64,000 bases of DNA from Paramacrobiotus metropolitanus (taxonomy: Eukaryota; Tardigrada; Eutardigrada; Parachela; Macrobiotidae): NCBI RefSeq assembly GCF_019649055.1, contig NW_026570254.1, forward strand, positions 1,116,001 through 1,180,000, in the 5' to 3' direction. Numbering within the stretch: the stretch's first letter is position 1; each line of letters begins with the position of its first letter. A program made the translations under genes and the position numbers. Positions 13,441 through 24,401 of this stretch are shown piece by piece. The notes below the pieces were generated by a model. The model searched no databases and was not told the DNA's origin. It was given only the letters and a program-made list of their open reading frames with translations.

Positions 13441-14065
13441 CAATGGCCGAGCAGCGGCCTAAGCAAGCGCAGCCTAGCGAGCGGAGCAACAAGTGAAACC
13501 AAACGGCTCGATTCTTCTTCCTTCCAAAACATTTTTCATGGTGTATTTCGAACGTTTCATTATCGCGATGATACAGAAGCGAATAGCCGTTTCTACGGAA
13601 ATCGAAGGAGGAGCCGAAGGCGGCACTGAGCTGCGGCATGAGCAAGCGCAGCGCAGCGAGCGGAGCAGCAAGTAAAGCCAAAGGGTTCGATTCTTCTTTC
13701 TTCCAAAAACATTTTTTACGGTGTAGTTCAAACGTTCCATTATAGCGATGATACAGAGGCGAATAAGCGTTTCTACGGAATTCGAAGGCGGAGCCGGAGG
13801 CGACGCCGAGCTGCGGCGTGAGCAAGCGCAGCGCAGCGAGCGAAGCAGCAAGTAAGACCAAAGGATTATTATATCCTTGGCTTCGGAAACGGTTTTGTCT
13901 ACGGTTCAGTTCAAACGTTTACTTTTCGTGATGATACCGTACAGTAGCGAGTAACTGTTTCTAAAAAAACTGGAAGTGGGGCCGAAGCGACGCCTAGCGG
14001 CAAAAGTAAGCGCGAGAGAGAGTAAGCGCTGCGAAGCGAGCGAAGCAGCAAGTAGAACGGAACGC
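13440..14065. repeat. Diverged tandem repeat, about 180-200 bp unit, four copies
   Basis: A block containing GCAAGCGCAGC followed by GCGAGCGGAGCAGCAAG recurs at about 13463, 13642, 13822 and 14030 (spacing 179, 180 and about 200). The linkers share a run near TTCTTCCTTCCAAAACATTTTT and an EcoRI-like GAATTCGAAGG/GAAATCGAAGG segment. Copies differ by substitutions and small indels, so this array is older than the 122 bp one. The long frame on the minus strand (13861-13295) is a by-product of the period. A fifth, isolated copy is near 12700. Confidence 0.85.
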
Positions 14066-14503
14066 CTTTTTTTCTTCGATTTCTTTTAGCCTTTGTTTTT
14101 AAAAAAAATTAAACAAGATTTTAAAGATAACTCTATCAAAGTTCAAATTTAAATTCTTGCAAATAGAATGCGAATTTTTTGAGTGATTGATCAAACTTTC
14201 TCATTTTGTGCTACACCATTAATTTTCAACTTCTTACATGAGCTCATTTATAAAATTGCATATCAGTTTATTTTGAAAATTAATAAAATAAACCTAATTG
14301 ATAAACATTTTTGTTTCTTTACGGAGAAAAAATAATAAAGATCCATGTCAAGGGTTTTTATTATTACAGAAAAGCGTCGCATTTGATAGTCACTTTTCAC
14401 GGAAAAAGAAAAATTGGTAAAACACCGATTCCTGGATAACTGCCACCAAACACTGAATGAAGTACTGAAACGATAAACGTTTCCGCAGCAAATTAGTGGA
14501 AAA
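14066..14503. other. AT-rich spacer
   Basis: AT-rich sequence with long A and T runs. No gene, RNA or repeat that I can support. Confidence 0.4.
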
Positions 14504-15102
14504 TTATTGGACACAAAATTTGAAATCTCCGCCGGTGCGTTTCAGAACCAGTGCGATTCCATCGGCATTAGCGTCTTCTTTTGTAAATCGTTGTGCAAAT
14601 GCATCCGCAGCGAAAAATCGCTCTAAATTGCAGGTGCTTTTAAAAAATCTCTCCAGTAAGTAATTTATCGTTTCTGTCTTTGCAAGCGGTGGTTTTCAAA
14701 TTTCAAGCGTGAAAACGATTTATCTGAACTGACGATGGCCGGGGCTGGGGTTCTAAAAAAGGGCTCGAAAACTTCCCAAGCAGTATAAACGGACAAGCTG
14801 AGCGTAGCTACTGAATTGGCTTTGGCGGTGACCTGCATAAGTCTTATCGGTTTTGGGAATGAAATATAGATACTGGGAATAAGAAACTGAAGAAATAAGA
14901 CCAGTAATCCAAAGTAAAGAATTTGGTGCGGCGGAGAACAAGCAGAATCGGCGGCCATGTGCGGTAAAGCATTAGCAGTGCCCGCGCTGTAGTTGCTGAA
15001 GGAATCGTTTTAAAATTAATATACCGTGTCGGCATGATTCCGTAAAACGTCATAAAAATGATGGTATCGCGTCGGCATCGCAGCGGTGGCAAAAACAAAC
15101 TG
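14504..15102 (-). pseudogene. Decayed coding fragments, possibly Argonaute-like
   Basis: Several minus-strand pieces read like protein but do not join into one open frame. At 15099-15025 the translation contains FATAAMPTRYHHFYDV, which resembles the GT-x-x-PT-x-Y-H-x-x-x-x-D stretch of the Argonaute PIWI domain. About 30 bases on, 14995-14910 reads CFTAHGRRFCLFSAAP after an in-frame stop, faintly like the next PIWI segment (CFTYGRCTRSVSIPAP in the family). A third piece near 14640-14504 reads ERFFAADAFAQRFTKEDANA and runs to a stop. Gaps between pieces are too short or out of frame for ordinary introns. A degraded paralogue is my reading; chance similarity is a real alternative. Confidence 0.25.
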
Positions 15103-15733
15103 ATATCTGAGCAAATCTGTTGATAACTCGGCATATGCAAAAGATACAAAAAGCTAGGTAGACTCTCGGCTACTTGGTTAGGTTGTTTTGTACCCTGCCA
15201 AGTCTTTTCAACAAAAACATTTACATGCTCGCTCGCTTGCACTAAGGGCCTTCTATACTAGTTACTACTAACTACTACTACTACATGTAATACCTGATAA
15301 TTGATAAATAATTAACTGCGAGCCGCCGAGCACAGGCGGCAGAAGCTCCAGCCGCCCCTGACTACGAGCAATGATTCCCGGCGGCAAGCAATGATTGGCG
15401 TATCTCTGTGCTTATTTTAAATGTTAACAGGCAATAGCCGCCAAAAAACAACAGAAAAACAAGCACATTCACACCAGATACCACACAAACGGTAAAACGT
15501 TGTATTGCACTTGACATACAGTACTTCTGGGCAACGACATTCAAATTCGATTCAGGATGTACACTATAACCTTTAAACTTAATTGTAAGCTCTTTGTGTT
15601 ATAACTTATAAGCAGGTCTTCGTAAGCTAATAAGTTTCCTGTTAGTTAATTAAGTATTTTATCCAAGTCGCAAATATAGATAGTCTTTAACTGCTAATGC
15701 ACAGCTCACTAGAACTGTGAAAAATTATTATTC
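15103..15733. other. Spacer without recognised features
   Basis: No supported gene. A run of TACTAC-type words occurs near 15255-15285. The remainder is AT-rich. Confidence 0.35.
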
Positions 15734-16148
15734 ATGCAGACCAAACAAATTGTAGTACAAAAGAAGGCAAAGCAAATAAAGCGAAGGTTCCGCAAAGGCC
15801 CAATTAAAATGCCAATTCTGACGCACGAGCAGATTGCTTCATTATATGCTAAATTCTTCAGCATTTAAGACAGATCTAGACGGCGACAAACCTTGGTATG
15901 CAATAAGTAATTAAAAGTAAGCATCGCGCTTCTTCATATGAATATGAATATTTATACAGACTCATCGTCTTTATTGAGTACCTCTAATAACATCGCCAGC
16001 CATGGCTTCCACTGACCAGCTGACTCACACACGTCTTTGCGGAGCCGAAAAACAGATTGCGGCTAAAAGGATTAACGCAGAATTTCTTTGTCCATTTATC
16101 TTAATCCTTATCGTTGCCGGCAAGCCGGCAAGGTGGGATTTTCAATAA
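15734..16148 (+). other. Two short coding-like segments upstream of the PVF gene
   Basis: One ORF at 15734-15868 (44 codons, Lys/Arg-rich start, ending ASLYAKFFSI) and one at 16002-16148 (48 codons, good start context GCCAGCCATGG, hydrophobic run LCPFILILIVAG) look better than background. Neither matches a family I know. They could be small exons, an upstream leader of the next gene, or chance. Confidence 0.18.
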
Positions 16149-16606
16149 ACTGACCATCGGAGGACAGCGGCTGATTATGCGCAAAATGCAGTTGTCGATG
16201 AAGATTGTAAGTAATATTAACGGACAGTCACGACTGTTGACTAGCATAAGTGCGACCAGAACGCCCACCTGCGGACATAGTCCCTTTCAAACTGCACAGA
16301 TACCCGTACCGTTGACGGCGTCCCACTGGTTGAATTTTTAGAATTTAAAACAGTTTATCTTCTTGGCTGCAAGATTGCATGTAATTGTCCTCGCTTATAA
16401 TATAAGCCTTATGTCGCTCGCACGTAAGGCTCATTCATATGTTCTGTATCGGAATCAGTGCCGTTATGCGGGCGAATACTTATTGTACCAGTTTCCCATG
16501 AATGTACTGGAGTTCAGCTATTGCATATATGCCGGTCTCGGTGAATTTGGCTGTTGCTGACCATCGATAATTTATATATTTATATAAGGATAATTTATAT
16601 AAGGAG
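16149..16606. other. PVF upstream region
   Basis: AT-rich region before the PVF gene start, with a TATATATTTATATAAGG-like stretch close to the start codon. It probably contains the promoter and leader. No other gene seen. Confidence 0.35.
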
Positions 16607-19600
16607 ATGGGTGGGAAATTATTTACCAAACGAGCCATTATGTCCTTTTTCGTTACTTTACAAACAGCCGCACCATTTTGGCTCTTTATTTTATCTCATG
16701 CAAATGCTATTCACATGGAGCAAGAGGAAATACATTTCTTCAGGGACGATAGCGAAAACAAAATTCACGCCGGATATCAACTGTCAAACCTGGAGGCAAC
16801 GGATAGCAGCAATACGGAATATTTGTACCACGCAGATCAAGATGCTCTGGATTATGAAACCTCGGATTTTCCCACTTCCGAACTAGAGGAGAAGAAAAAT
16901 TTCCATAATAATTTACGAGATCCAGAGTTTCGAGTTCCAAATTTTAAGGTACACATATTTACGAATGGTTGCAAGTGTTTCTCGTGTTTCCAAGAAAGGG
17001 CTGGCGTTTACCTGATACGGTTAGTGCAACGTGCACTTTTAAGGCTAACGTAAAAGTGCATGCAAAAGCTCTGTGAGCATTTGTGCACTTATAAACTACC
17101 GAATTACTTTTCGTATAACAAAGTGCACTAAAGCTGTAAGTAATCTGCATGCAAAAAGACAAAAAGGTAGCGAAAGGTCAACGTACCATCAATTTCTGTC
17201 ATGCATGCAAGAAATTTTCGTTCACATACCTGATCGTATTTACGTATATAACACTCATTATTTTCCACAGCAGGTTAATGAAAATTTCTAAATTTGACCT
17301 AATTTTTTTGCATTGCTGGAGTAGATCTTTTGACCACAAAGTCTTTTATTTTACGAAGCCGGTTGCAAATTTGCAAATCCTTTGGAATTGTTTATAATAC
17401 ACAATTTGTTGCTGCACATGTTCAGGATGCAGTTTCGTTTCAAGAACTGAAATCGCTGCTGCCACAAATAGGATCGGGCTTTGATCTGTTAAGAATTCAA
17501 TATGGACATTGGATTTCTGATGAAGAAATCAGTGATTACTTCGCAAATACGTTGCGAGCAAATATCGCATCGGAACTGCGGATGGGCAACTCGACTGGCG
17601 AGTTTGGTGGACATTTTTCACGCAGCGAGAGAGCTGCAACGTATTTGGATCATAAGATACAGCGGGAACTGAATAAATTAATCGAAGGTACGATAAGTCA
17701 AAGAGGTCTCGATAGCGATGACCGCTGCTATGTATAATTGCTGGACATATATAAACCTAATAATAGTACTGGTATGGGATCCTATCCATATCAACTTGCT
17801 GAAGTATTGACTCTTCGAATGCCTTGGTATAGTAGTTATTTGCTTTTGATTTTAGGGATGGATTCATCATTTCATAACTTCCATACATTGCGTACGGATA
17901 CGGAATGCGAAAATCCTCGGCCAGTGTTATTTAATGTTTCGTATTTCTATCCCAATTTGTCCGCAGTCTACGTTCCCTCAAGTGAGTCGTGCAGACCAGC
18001 GGGAAAACCAGTGACGTTTAAAAACAAATTATTTATCCAGCTAGACAAAAAAGCGTCTACAGAACAGCAAAAGTTTCTTATTGGAATTAAAATTTAGCTG
18101 CAGCAAGAACTTACTATAACATTTTATCTACCAATACAGAGAGCTTTTGCCTGCACAATAAGCTCATAACAGCAAAATTTCACTGCCTAGCAGTCGCAGT
18201 TTTCCTTAATCTACTGAGCAAAACAATGGTAGATTACGTATTGCTTGCAACAGGTGAAAAAACTCAACTGTATACGTTTGCCACAGTCGATCATATCGAA
18301 ATAATTTCGCTTCCTACTTCCAGGCGTAATACTTCATCGCTGCGATCCTTTGTTTTGTTCTTGTGAATCGGGACAAATTTGCTCTTCAGCAGAGCGAGAA
18401 ATTGTTAATTGGGATTTGTTTGTAAGTGACTACCTTATCATAACTGTGAGTTTGTGACAGGTGTACGAAGTGCTGGCTAACTTGTCCATTAACAAAGCAT
18501 TAAATTCAAAGGTCATACAGAGTTGGGTAAAACACTCACAAGGTATCACTTACGTAATTGATGTTAATCCTAGCACCCCTGAACATAACTGGTTGTAAGT
18601 ATATATATACGACACACTTCCTTATTGATCTTTGGACTCAGTATGTCCCTTTTTCAGGTTATGTCCGTAGAGGGATCTCCAGATAATGAAGAGGAAATGC
18701 TTGTTAAGTTTGATTCGGTCGATTTTTTGCGAACTTTGAAGGTAAACCAAAAGTATATTTTGTATGCCGCCGCACTGATGCGCACCAGGTAACACTGCAA
18801 AAAACATCCCTCTAGAAATGCAAAATAATTTGAATGGTATATTTACACGTTTGTATATGGAAGTTGTTGGTCTCACAGTGACCGTAAGCGTTAGTTTTTA
18901 ACTGATTTTAATTAGTCCGATGTGTTTAGCTCTCAAGAACATCATTATGCGAAGTGAATTTTTTGTGCTTTCTCGCTAACTCTAAAAAAGTTGCCCGGAC
19001 TTTGTAGATATTGCCGCAGTACTAACAAACTGACAGTCGATACGAGTATTATGTAATCTTTTACTCGTACTTATAGTGTCTAATCATTGTTATATACCGT
19101 AGATATCTATAAATTTAAGTAGATATCTATATATTCACAAAACTGTAAACTAGTGATTGATTTTATCCGATGAAGGCTCCATATCTCAAATCCTTCATAC
19201 CTGTGCTAATTTTAGTTTGTAAATCATACGCGATGCGAGTGCCAGTATCCTGAGATGGAAGAACTCAAGAAATTATGGCGGTATTCGTTTTTCCATTCAG
19301 TGAAGCATCGGCTGACCAGTTCCAAACATGAAGGGTAGACTCCAGTTTAAAAATACCTGGCAATGTGTTTTTCTTTAGACTAATTTCTGTGTAGTGTGTA
19401 CGTACTTATTATACTGTGCTTGGTGTTAGTCTCTGCATTTTGCAGCAATTTGAATGATTAATATGAAACATACACAGCTTATTAGACATACGGGCATTGA
19501 TTTTCCTTGCTGTTTTTGTGGGCATTCCCAGTACTGCTTATTGTACAGCATTAAGAGAAGAAAACATAAAAATTACATCGACTTCACTTTCAGGTGCAAA

Positions 19601-20161
19601 GTTTGCCCAAATCCATTTAATCCGAGAAGGAGCGATAACGGTTGCATGTGCGACTGCTTTGATATGCAGCATGAATGTCTCCAAATCAAAAAAGGAGAGC
19701 ATCCATTAACACCCGAAGGGCTACGGTAAGGTCACAATGTGCTGTGTACGAAGAATTACCTTAAGATTTTTATTTTTTTAAATGTATTATTAAATTCTAC
19801 ATTGTAAACTTTATAAATTATATAATTATTTTGTTACTTTTTCCAGCTGCATCAAGCATGGAGTTTGTCAAAAGCCAGCTTGTAAGTAATAGTACAGGCA
19901 CGCGGAGAATACACAAAAGCCAGCTTGTAAGTAATAGTACAGGCACGCGGAGAATACAATGTCCTGGCGAGGGCACTACAAAATTACGCATAAACTGGCT
20001 ACATCGAAACAGTACATTTTTGTACCCTGAAAACTATTTGATTATATTTCGTAGGCAGCGTGGGCGTATTTGATGCAGACAATGGATTTTGTCCAAGAAA
20101 ACCTCTTTCTTCCATTCGCCGACATATGGGAAAACGGAAAAAGCTTAGGCGCATCCGATAA
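16607..20161 (+). CDS. PDGF/VEGF-like growth factor (PVF family), middle exons unresolved
   Basis: A secreted ligand for a PVR/VEGFR-type receptor tyrosine kinase. Exon 1 (16607-16948) has a signal peptide (FFVTLQTAAPFWLFILSHANA) and an acidic pro-region; exon 2 (17426-17687) continues the pro-region; exon 3 starts at 17856 and opens the PDGF domain with CENPRPVLFNVSYFYPN and VYVPS, with a likely donor at 17982. The 3' exons are clear: 19594-19725 encodes CKVCPNPF then NGCMCDCFDMQHEC, 19847-19881 encodes CIKHGVCQKPAC, and 20055-20161 ends SVGVFDADNGFCPRKP plus a basic tail. This CxCxC and Cys-x-x-Gly-x-Cys-x-x-Pro-x-Cys layout matches the C-terminal tail of insect PVFs. Between 17982 and 19594 I see candidate exons near 18473-18594, 18642-18788 (QVMSVEGSPDN) and 19454-19593, but no canonical Cys-x-Gly-Cys-Cys. 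The core domain is therefore incomplete in my model. Confidence 0.72.
19869..19958 (+). repeat. 45 bp exact tandem duplication across a splice donor
   Basis: Copies 19869-19913 and 19914-19958 are identical. Each contains the last 13 exon bases (ending CCAGCTT) plus 32 intron bases starting GTAAGT. Using the first donor joins in phase to 20055; using the second would keep an in-frame TAA. The second copy is therefore a decoy donor inside the intron. Confidence 0.92.
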
Positions 20162-20991
20162 ACTAAGCCCGGGTGTTTTGTAAAACAAATGCACAAAATC
20201 AGTTGCAGTGGACGAAAGAACTGACTCAAGGCTTGGATGTGATTTTTTCGATTCATTGAATGCTGCGCTGAACTTTTTCATGACACTAATGGTGATATTC
20301 TTCTCATGCGCATAATACAGTGCATATCTTTTCAGTTTCGTTTCAACTGCAGTAAAATTAAATTCTCCCGTGTTAGTTGTGCTATAAAGTAATTAAAGCA
20401 GAATTCAAACATTTGGTAAAAAAAATTCAAAATTAATATTTACAGATTATCAAATAAGTAACCGAAGCTTGTTAGTAACCATTGTTATTATGTTTTAGTT
20501 TTTACGAATCCCAAAAACCCGCCTCTGGAGGCATAACGTCCTTATTTATATCGTAGCAAGTTAGCAACAATACTGAATTCCCGAACGCATGTTATCGATA
20601 CTGTGCACACGAAACCAAGTGCCGTTATTACGCGAAAATACCCACTTCACAAATACCGGTAGGCACTGTACAAAATAAATAAACGCTGCTCAGTCAAAGG
20701 AATTATTCGTTTTGCCAGATAAGAACAGAAATCCAGAAAATGGAACACCTGAGCAACGGAAGGATAACTATGGTACATTCAAAATTCCAAAATTATTCCA
20801 AAAATACTCGGAATGTCTAATTCCGCTAGGGTAAAATTACCGTCGCTGTAAACTATTATAACGGAGACAAAGATACGAAAATTACAACTACTAAGAAACT
20901 CAAAAAACCCCGCCTGCCCTTTGCCTGCACAGGAAGCACACACTGGCCACGAGATGCCGTCGGAAGCACAAATGACTAAACGCACCATTCT
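20162..20991. other. Convergent spacer between PVF and Mastermind genes
   Basis: 3' flank of two genes pointing toward each other. A 79-codon minus-strand frame at 20281-20042 overlaps the last PVF exon in antisense and is not counted as a gene. Nothing else seen. Confidence 0.45.
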
Positions 20992-23900
20992 TCAGGATGT
21001 CCAGCTGCCGGCATATGGATCACCAGGGTGATTATGTACAAAACCCTGCTGATCCGGCATAAAACCGCCATTCTGCATGGGGTAGAACCCGGCGGACTGT
21101 TGCTGCCTATGCTGTGGTGCTTGCTGCTGCTGGGGAACGTTCATGTTAGTCGATGGAGCATAATGTTGTTGTTGCGGTTGTTGAACTAAACTGGTTTTCA
21201 CGGGTCCGTACGGCGGTCGATAGCCGGTCATATGCCTCATGGACGGTTGCTGTTCGATGTTGGCCGGGTACACTGAGGGGTTTTGCATATGATTTGCATA
21301 CGGACCGCCACTGCCACTTCCGGTTGGGTTCATGTACATGCGACCACCCACCGTCGTCTGTCCACTGGCCGGCGGCATAGCGTTACGATACTGAGGTGCA
21401 CGAATACTGGGAGCTGCGGCATACTGCTGTACACTGGGCAGACGATTGGCCATCATCGGCCCATTGTAACCCGGCTGCACGTTCTGTCCATAGGACGTCG
21501 CTTGGGGATTCGGATTGTACACCATCCCTCCACCATCGTTCATATGGTTGTTGTATGTAACCGGATTTGGAGATATATTTTGTGCCTGCTGAAACTGGCC
21601 TGGCCCGGGTACATCAGCCGGATAATACCTATTATTCGTCACTGCAGGTGCCGGCTGGTTCGCTCGCATGACATGTCGCGGGGCCTGCATGTGCTGCATA
21701 TTGTCGAACACCATCGGCTGCTGCTGCATTGGCTGTCCAACAGGCCGGACATACGCGTGTGCGTTATTGTACATTTCCACGGAAGACTGCTGCTGCTGCA
21801 TTGTTTGTTGCTGTTGCTGCACCATAGGAAACGATCCATTCCCATGAGGAGCATTCATCACCGGGCCAGAAGGCTTCTGCGGGTCCAGCCGCGCAGAGAA
21901 ATCATGCATCGGGGCGAAGGGTGAGAGAGGTTTCTGATGAGGATTATATGTGCGATCGGAAGCCTGCGTCGGGAGATTGCAACGCATTCCCGGGAAAGGA
22001 GGAAGTGGTGCTTTGTCGGCTTGTGACGGAAGAAAACGTTTGGAGTCGACACCGGGTCTCAGATTGTCGGGGGTCACCCGCTGCATGGCGTTTGGTCCGT
22101 TCATGACTGTAACAGATTTCAAGATCAGAATAACATAGTGCACAAAAAAACCGAAGTATACTACTATAAACTGCACGTGCAATGAATTCAGAGAAACGAA
22201 AGAGCTAGCTAGTACAATCCACTCTGCAAGTTCAGGGAATCCAGATTAATCGAGATCAAGATTAATCCAGTCTGCTGAGAGAAAAATGAATGTCCAAAGT
22301 ATCATCGACGTCGAAGTTAACTACTTGAATCACTATAAAACATGGAAATGATAGCTGATTGCCAAAACCATCGTACCAGTAGGAGCCATTGTGCTTCTCG
22401 GAGAATATGCAGAGTTCGGAGTTGAATTCGAACCGCGAGATTCTGGCGAAAGGAATCCATTCATCTCATGCGGAGATGCAAAGTTTTCATTCTTAACGGC
22501 ATTATCATAGGGAATCTGGGGTGACTGAGCCTCGAATGCCCTGACATGCTCCCGAAAAGAGTCTGGCAACGTCTCCTGCAAATGATCCAAAATGGAGTTT
22601 ATGTCTCCAGGATCTGCAGGTAAATCGTTTCCAGTGGAAAGGAGATCATCCAGTAATGGGCCGGCTTCCAAAAAATCAGGAAAGTTGCCATCGGCACCGT
22701 ACAGAACATTGAAGTTGTCATTTGCGCCAATTGCCAGTGTCTGTGCGCCGTCAGGAAAATTATGTGAATTTGGAGTACTATTACCACGAAACAGATCAGC
22801 CGGTTTAATATTTATAGCACTTGGCGGGGATATGTTGCCGTTAACAACAGCGTGTGGACCAAGTGGCGCGCCGCTATCCGTACGCTGATAGACCGCTGTG
22901 CGATTCTCATCGTTGATCGTTGTAACAGGTAGAACATCATTTTTCTGCAAAAGGCAACATCAACAGGTTAGCAACTTGATGTTGTGAAGTGATGATGCAA
23001 CTATTATTCGCAAAACCGGAACCAGGCGTCACATCGACTGATAAACTAGAAACCCATTCGCGCCACATACGCTGGAATGATTTGTGCAAACAGTTGCATT
23101 TATACATTCGTCATAAGAAAACTTCATCGAAATCAGTGCGACGCTGCGGCAACAACGGACTTTGTCCCGATGATACTCAGTATATTATTTCTCTACGCAT
23201 AGGTCACCCGCGGTACGTGAAAATCAGACGACGTACCGCTCACCTCCTGATTGTGAGTCACGAAGTTAAAATTGTACGAAAAGACGTGAACTTGATAAAA
23301 ACCGGAAATGTGCAAATCGAAAGTGCAACTTTCAGCTTCGGTACATATGCAAATAAAAGAATTACTCTGCCAACTCCAGTGCGCAGTTGCACACCTGGAA
23401 TATTGCTTGGAAGTGTGTGATGGAAAACTAGAACGGTAAATGTAGGTATCACTTCAAAGTGTAAACTGTCAAGCACTTAAAAGAACTACCAATAAAATGA
23501 GCGAATTCATACGTTCTGCAAAACTAACATCAACATTTATCTCTAATTTAACTTACCTACTGTCGTACATGCAAGGAAACTGTTACTAATATTTGAAAGA
23601 ATGCGGCACCCACTTCACACTCATTTCATACCTGCACTTTCGAAGAAAAACAACTATGCATTACAATTTACATTGCCGTAAAGTTACGTAACATAATAAA
23701 ATGCAAACGTGCGTACCGTAATTTTTTCGTCTACACAAATTTGTAGTGCGAAAGAACCCATTCAAAGGAAACTACACATATACAGCCGATGGGGATGTCT
23801 AACTAACACCGACACAAACAACGCTAGAAGCGTCACTCGGCACATACTTGAGCAGATGCCTACCTTATTGTTTTTGTCCAGTTTCTCTTTCTTATTCTTC

Positions 23901-24401
23901 TTGGCCTTGGTCTCCTGGAATTTCTTGCACAGATCCTTGGATTCGCGAATTTCCGTGATGCACGTATTGCTGAAGAAGCTCTCCGTATCCTCCTGCTTGC
24001 TCTTGTGATGGCGCCGATAGTTGCCTATCTTATTAAGGTGCCGTTCATCTTTGACTTTCTTCTTGCTGCTTTTCGTCGCAGATAAGGCATGCACCATGAT
24101 TCCATGAGAAATTTCCGCAAACGGCTTGGGCGACGTGATATGCATTTTCGTTTCACAACCTGCAACGTCAACGTCTGCTCATTATATGACTACTACAGCA
24201 TGCAACCAGGAAAAACAGCGGCATCGCGTCTACCTGACAACAAAACTACCATTTCTAGATCTAGCCCCAACAGTTAGTGACAATGACGATGGCTTCGTTT
24301 ACGGTTTACACTTGACACAATTTAGAGCAGCAGCACAGTCATATCAGGGGCACCGCGGCACATACGCCAAGCAACAGTAATAGAAACTCACCAGCATCCA
24401 T
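20992..24401 (-). CDS. mam: Mastermind-like Notch co-activator (662 aa, 4 exons)
   Basis: Minus-strand exons 24401-24392 (start codon plus seven bases), 24159-23864, 22944-22377 and 22106-20992 join in phase, 663 codons with stop. Residues about 40-97 are basic and helical, with KIGNYRRHHKSKQEDTES and later FQETKAKKNKKEKL. This resembles the N-terminal MamL-1 helix (R-R-R-I-x-x-YRRHH, then KAKR/KNKR) that binds the Notch intracellular domain and CSL. Residues about 180-235 are an acidic hydrophobic patch (LLDDLLSTGNDLPADPGD) typical of an activation region. The last exon is Gln/Pro/Asn/Gly-rich with poly-Q runs, as in Mastermind proteins. It should act in the nucleus in the Notch-CSL complex. 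It is short for the family; the Drosophila protein is about 1,600 residues. The call rests on the N-terminal motif plus overall composition. Confidence 0.68.

Noticed and set aside
13295-13861. 188-codon minus-strand frame
   Set aside because: It follows the 180 bp repeat period and repeats its own sequence; no start context or splice signals.
17688-17855. In-frame stop between two parts of the PVF pro-region, at first read as a broken gene
   Set aside because: The stop lies in an intron: donor at 17688 and acceptor TTTTAG at 17855 restore phase.
20042-20281. 79-codon minus-strand frame with good-looking composition
   Set aside because: It is antisense to the last PVF exon, whose motif GFCPRKP is diagnostic on the other strand.
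21283-21924. 213-codon plus-strand frame
   Set aside because: It is the antisense shadow of the Gln-rich last exon of Mastermind; His/Arg-rich composition is the mirror of Gln codons.
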